Part shown: positions 5,637 to 8,753 of the stretch, one piece after another
How the letters are laid out: the number at the start of each line of letters is the position of its first letter
How positions within the stretch are numbered: position 1 is the first letter of the stretch
Assembly (NCBI GenBank): GCA_031404155.1
Contig: JANNGZ010000177.1
Coordinates: 1 to 8,753 of the forward strand
From: JANNGZ01 sp031404155
Lineage (GTDB): Bacteria > Pseudomonadota > Gammaproteobacteria > Burkholderiales > Burkholderiaceae_C
DNA length: 8,753 nucleotides
Direction of reading: 5' to 3'
Made by a program: the position numbers and the translations under genes
Notes under the pieces: generated by a model
What the model was told of the DNA's origin: nothing
The model's input: only the letters and a program-made list of their open reading frames with translations
Databases searched by the model: none

Positions 5637-6791
5637 TCAGACCGGCAGCTTGGTCTTGAAGATATGTTCGTAGCCGAGCGCGTAATCCGCCTCGTTGATG
5701 AACATGTAGTACGCGACTCGCTTGGCCCACGCCAACTGCGAATCGACGACCTTCTTGAAGAAAGGATCTTCGTCCGACAGCTTCTTGCTCAGCACGTCCC
5801 ACGCCTTGAGCTGCTCGACGAACACGCCCTTGGGCGTGCGCAGCACATTGACCTTGTGCTTGCCTTGCAGCTCCTGCAGGTCGCGCGAGTAGTTGTCCAT
5901 CGCGGTCCACCAGTTCGACGAATTGGCCGCCTCGACGCTGTACTGCAGGATCGCCTGCAAGTCCTTGGGCAGCGAATTCCACTTGGTCTTGTTGAACGAG
6001 ATCTCGAAGAACTCCATCGCCTGATGGAAGCTGCCCATCATGTAGTTCTTGATCACGTCTTGCGCACCGAAACGCATGTCCGAGGTCGGGTTGTTGAACT
6101 CGAAGGCGTCGATCACGCCTTTTTCCAGTGCCGGCATGATTTCACCGCCCGGCAACTGGGTGACCTTGGCGCCCATCTCCTGGAACAGGTCGGCGGCCAG
6201 GCCCACGGTGCGGTACTTCAGGCCCTTCAACTCAGACGCGTTGGTGATCGGCTTCTTGAACCAGCCCAGCGGCTGCGTGGGCATGGGCATCGCGAAGAAG
6301 CCGACGACGTTCAAATTGAGCTTGGCCAGCAGTTCGTTGTAGAGCGCCAGACCGCCGCCACGGTAAATCCAGGCCAGCGTTTGCGGCGCGTCGCAGCCGT
6401 TGATCGGGCCGGAGCCGAACAGCGAAGCCACCTTGCTTTTGCCGTACCAATACACCGGCACGGTGTGGCCGGCATCGAGCACGCCTTTGGCCACCGCGTC
6501 CATGACCTCGAACGGCTTGACCACCGCCCCCGAGACGAGGTAGTCGATGCGCAGTCGGCCGCCGGCCATTTCGTTGACGCGCTTGACGTACTCCTCGGCC
6601 ATCTCGTTGAAGATGTCCTTGGCGCCCCACGAACCCTGCATCTTGAGCACGATCGGCGACTGGGCCACCGAGATCATCGGCGCGGCCATCGCGGCGGCGC
6701 CAACGACGCCGGAGGCGGCTTGGCCCAGGAAGCGGCGGCGCGCGGCGGGTGGCTGCGTCGCGGGCGTGGCGGGGAGGCTCTTGTCGGTCAT
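5637..6791 (-). CDS. dctP: TRAP transporter periplasmic binding protein
   Basis: This 384-residue periplasmic protein captures the ligand for DctQM. The N-terminus carries a twin-arginine signal: RRRFL (18-22), a hydrophobic Ala/Gly-rich stretch to about 42, and a probable cleavage near SVAQ. Family markers are SGAVVKPFEV (87-96), MPTQPLGWFKKP (170-181), GLKYRTVGL (190-198) with Arg194 as the likely carboxylate-binding residue, LPGGEI (213-218) and DAFEFNNP (228-235). These place it in the TakP/FcbT1-like branch (COG4663 type, from memory), whose known ligands include 2-oxoacids, lactate and chlorobenzoate. The ligand is therefore probably an organic acid but is not determined. The ATG at 6791 is chosen over TTG at 6806 because AGGAG lies six bases upstream of the ATG. 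It is the first gene of the transport operon. Confidence 0.94.
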   Translation of the reverse strand: MTDKSLPATPATQPPAARRRFLGQAASGVVGAAAMAAPMISVAQSPIVLKMQGSWGAKDIFNEMAEEYVKRVNEMAGGRLRIDYLVSGAVVKPFEVMDAVAKGVLDAGHTVPVYWYGKSKVASLFGSGPINGCDAPQTLAWIYRGGGLALYNELLAKLNLNVVGFFAMPMPTQPLGWFKKPITNASELKGLKYRTVGLAADLFQEMGAKVTQLPGGEIMPALEKGVIDAFEFNNPTSDMRFGAQDVIKNYMMGSFHQAMEFFEISFNKTKWNSLPKDLQAILQYSVEAANSSNWWTAMDNYSRDLQELQGKHKVNVLRTPKGVFVEQLKAWDVLSKKLSDEDPFFKKVVDSQLAWAKRVAYYMFINEADYALGYEHIFKTKLPV

Positions 6792-6797
6792 CGCTGT

Positions 6798-6802
6798 CTC
6801 CT
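6798..6802 (-). promoter_or_regulatory. Ribosome binding site of dctP
   Basis: AGGAG lies six bases before the ATG at 6791. It overlaps the region that a longer TTG-initiated frame would translate, so it settles the start. Confidence 0.8.
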
Positions 6803-7087
6803 GCAAAGGCGAGGGAATGGGTTCAAAACGAGCACTGAATGCCGCGCGGATTCGTGCGGCCTGGAGTCACTCGGGGGCGTTGGGTGTACGCGCGTCGCTG
6901 TGCTGCGCGTCCGTCACCGGGCCACTGCGCACGATAGCAACGCGCCCACCGCCTTGGCTTCGGGGGTAACCCGCGCCGCGCGCCGGTGGCCAAGCGCCGG
7001 CGCTGCGCGGCACACCCCCGCCGATCCGGTTCGCACCTTCATGACAAAAGAGCTTTAACCGGCTGCGGGGCGCGGCGGGCGATCGCT
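6803..7087. other. Non-coding gap between kup and dctP
   Basis: About 285 bases separate the kup stop from the dctP ribosome site. The promoter of the TRAP operon should be here, but I see no convincing -35/-10 pair. Structures present are an inverted repeat CCGGTT (7026-7031) and AACCGG (7057-7062) around a more AT-rich 25-base core, a perfect palindrome GCGCCGGCGC (6994-7003), and a near-palindrome at 6841-6860. None has the T-run of an intrinsic terminator for kup. The 7026-7062 repeat could be an operator or a weak transcript-end structure. No small gene with a ribosome site is evident. Confidence 0.5.
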
Positions 7088-8753
7088 TCAGATCTCGACC
7101 TTGGAGCCGAGCTCGACGATGCGGTTGGACGGCAGGTTGAGGAAGTCGGCCACGCCCGAGGCGTTGCGGTGCATGCTGGCAAACAGCTTCTCGCGCCACA
7201 GCGACATGCCGCTGCCCAGCACCGGCACCACGATGTCGCGGCTGATGAAGTAGCTGGTTTCCATGTCGTTCATCGGCACCCCGCGGCCCTCGAGCAGCTT
7301 CAGCGCCTCGGGCACGTCGGGGTCGTTCTTGAAGCCGAAGTTCAGCGCCACCTGCCAGCAGTTGTGGCCGAGCGGTGCAATCTCGCAGCGCCTGTCGAAG
7401 CCCACCCACGGCACCTCGTGGTGCTTGACGGTGACGAACAGGTTGTGTTCGTGCAGCACCTTGTTGTGCTTGAGGTTGTGCATCAGCGCGTTGGGCGTCA
7501 GGCCCTGCTCGGCGGCAAGGAACACCGCGGTGCCGTCGACCCGGGTGGGCGGGTTGACGAAGATCGCCTCCAGGAAGCTGGAGAGTTCGATCGCGTCGTC
7601 GCGCAGCCTCGCGCTCATCAGCTTGCGGCCCTGCATCCAGGTGATCATCAGCGTGAACATGCCCATGCCGATCACGATCGGGAACCAGCCGCCGGCAAGC
7701 AGCTTGAGCATGTTGGAGAGGAAAAACGCAACATCGACGACGAAGAAGAAGCCGGTGGCGGCGACGCACAGCGCCAGCGGGTACCCCCAGCCGTAGCGGA
7801 TGACGAAGAAGGTCATCACCGTGGTGATCGTCATGTCCAGCGTCACCGCGATACCGTAGGCCGAGCCGAGGGCTGCCGAGGTCTTGAAGAACATCACCGC
7901 CAGCACGATGAAGACGTACAGGCCCCAGTTGACGAAGGGCACGTAGATCTGCCCGGTGTCGCGCACCGAGGTGTGGTGGATCGCCATGCGCGGCAGGATG
8001 CCGAGCTGGATCGCCTGCTTGGTGACCGAAAACGCCGCCGAGATCAGCGCCTGCGATGCGATCACCGCCGCCGCGGTGGCCAGCACCAGCAAGGGAATCT
8101 GTGCCCACTGCGGCGCCATCAGGTAGAACGGATTTTTCACCGCCTCGGGGCGGGTGAGCAGCATCGCGCCCTGGCCGAAATAGTTGATCACCAAGGCCGG
8201 CATGACGAAGGCGTACCAGGCGATGCGGATCGGCAGCTTGCCGAAATGCCCGAGGTCGGCATAGAGCGCCTCGCCGCCGGTCACGCACAGCACCACCGCG
8301 CCGAGCATCACGAAAGCGACCGTCTTGTGCACCAAGAAAAAATTGATCGCGTAGCGTGGGTCGAAGGCCAGCAGCACCTCGGGGTTCGCGACGATATGCG
8401 GCAGGCCGAGCAGCGTGAGCACGATGAACCAGACCAGCGTGATCGGCCCGAAGGCGCGGCCGATATAGCCGGTGCCCAGGCGCTGCACCGCGAACAGCCC
8501 GGTGATGACGACCAGCGACAGCGGCAGTACCCAGTGGCTGAGCGCCGGCGCGATCACGCCCAGGCCTTCCATCGCGCCGAGCACCGTGATCGCGGGCGTG
8601 ATGACGCCGTCGCCGTAGAAGATGGCGGTGCCGAACAGCCCGACCGTCATCAGCACCCGGCGCAAGGGCGGGCGGCCCTTCACCGCGGTGGTGGCCAGCG
8701 CCAGCATCGCGATCAGCCCACCCTCTCCGTTGTTGTCGGCGCGCAGGATCAGC
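7088..8753 (-). CDS. kup: Kup-type potassium uptake protein, N-terminus cut off
   Basis: This inner-membrane protein imports K+ by proton symport (KUP/HAK/KT family). The window shows 554 codons and the reading frame runs off the right edge. Compared with about 620-630 residues for bacterial Kup, roughly 70 residues are missing, covering the first helix and its GDIGTSPLY-type motif. Seen here, numbering from the first whole codon: LRADNNGEGG at 3-12, YGDGVITPA at 46-54, GGEALYADLGHFG after the mid-protein helices, about ten membrane segments in all, then a soluble C-terminal domain ending NLPSNRIVELGSKVEI. The frame is open without interruption, so the gene looks intact up to the edge. An internal ATG at 8707 is not the start, because conserved Kup sequence precedes it. 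A separate 300-base gap divides it from dctP, so it is probably its own transcription unit. Confidence 0.95.
   Translation of the reverse strand, partial: LILRADNNGEGGLIAMLALATTAVKGRPPLRRVLMTVGLFGTAIFYGDGVITPAITVLGAMEGLGVIAPALSHWVLPLSLVVITGLFAVQRLGTGYIGRAFGPITLVWFIVLTLLGLPHIVANPEVLLAFDPRYAINFFLVHKTVAFVMLGAVVLCVTGGEALYADLGHFGKLPIRIAWYAFVMPALVINYFGQGAMLLTRPEAVKNPFYLMAPQWAQIPLLVLATAAAVIASQALISAAFSVTKQAIQLGILPRMAIHHTSVRDTGQIYVPFVNWGLYVFIVLAVMFFKTSAALGSAYGIAVTLDMTITTVMTFFVIRYGWGYPLALCVAATGFFFVVDVAFFLSNMLKLLAGGWFPIVIGMGMFTLMITWMQGRKLMSARLRDDAIELSSFLEAIFVNPPTRVDGTAVFLAAEQGLTPNALMHNLKHNKVLHEHNLFVTVKHHEVPWVGFDRRCEIAPLGHNCWQVALNFGFKNDPDVPEALKLLEGRGVPMNDMETSYFISRDIVVPVLGSGMSLWREKLFASMHRNASGVADFLNLPSNRIVELGSKVEI

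Noticed and set aside
6792..6806. TTG start five codons upstream for dctP
   Set aside because: The AGGAG ribosome site lies within this stretch at the right distance from the ATG at 6791.
6925..6960. Possible promoter for dctP around TATCGT on the minus strand
   Set aside because: No acceptable -35 hexamer lies at 16-18 bases; GC-rich sequence gives such weak matches by chance.
6994..7003. Palindrome GCGCCGGCGC
   Set aside because: Ten-base GC palindromes are frequent in DNA of this composition, and no T-run or paired site supports a role.
5628..7058. Plus-strand open frame of 476 codons opposite dctP
   Set aside because: It mirrors dctP and the adjacent gap, with low-complexity His/Arg/Leu composition and no recognisable motif.
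6867..8288. Alternative minus-strand frame within kup
   Set aside because: It overlaps kup in another frame and is Arg/Ala/His-rich, while the kup frame has conserved motifs throughout.
1..8753. CRISPR arrays, tRNA or rRNA genes, complete insertion sequences
   Set aside because: No regularly spaced repeats, no cloverleaf or rRNA-like sequence and no transposase-like protein were seen.

Overview
The window looks like chromosomal DNA from a GC-rich betaproteobacterium, probably order Burkholderiales near the Comamonadaceae. This rests on base composition, on the style of the Tat-exported TRAP binding protein with its DctQ/DctM partners, and on recall of related proteins; no search was run. All seven protein genes I support lie on the minus strand, so transcription runs from the right edge to the left edge. 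The long plus-strand open frames are antisense shadows of these genes.

In transcription order: (1) The right edge holds most of a Kup-type potassium transporter, cut by the window edge so that its N-terminus is missing (7088-8753). (2) A non-coding gap of about 300 bases follows (6792-7087). (3) A TRAP transporter comes next: the Tat-exported binding protein DctP (5637-6791), an intrinsic terminator (5587-5618), the small membrane subunit DctQ (4940-5545) and the large membrane subunit DctM (3597-4943). dctQ and dctM overlap by four bases. (4) An amidase-signature hydrolase (2259-3593) begins at a TTG three bases after the dctM stop and in the same frame. Transporter and hydrolase probably act on one catabolic or scavenging route. 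(5) Two small unrecognised membrane proteins follow: a 55-residue two-helix protein (2063-2230) and a 90-residue double-CxxC zinc-ribbon protein with a C-terminal helix (1780-2052). (6) A RavA/MoxR-type AAA+ ATPase (224-1699) is the last gene.

The left 223 bases carry no gene I can support. They hold a compact palindromic element: 18-base imperfect inverted ends (11-28 and 162-179) enclosing at least three strong hairpins, one with a perfect 12-bp stem. It looks like a dispersed intergenic repeat or a non-autonomous mobile element. If viaA, the usual partner of ravA, is present, it lies beyond the left edge.

The most notable points are the palindromic element, the terminator that should favour DctP over DctQM, the in-frame stop/TTG junction between dctM and the amidase, the RavA-like protein whose E. 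coli LARA-domain region is not recognisable, and the small-protein pair beside RavA. I did not find a clearly new defence or mobile system.
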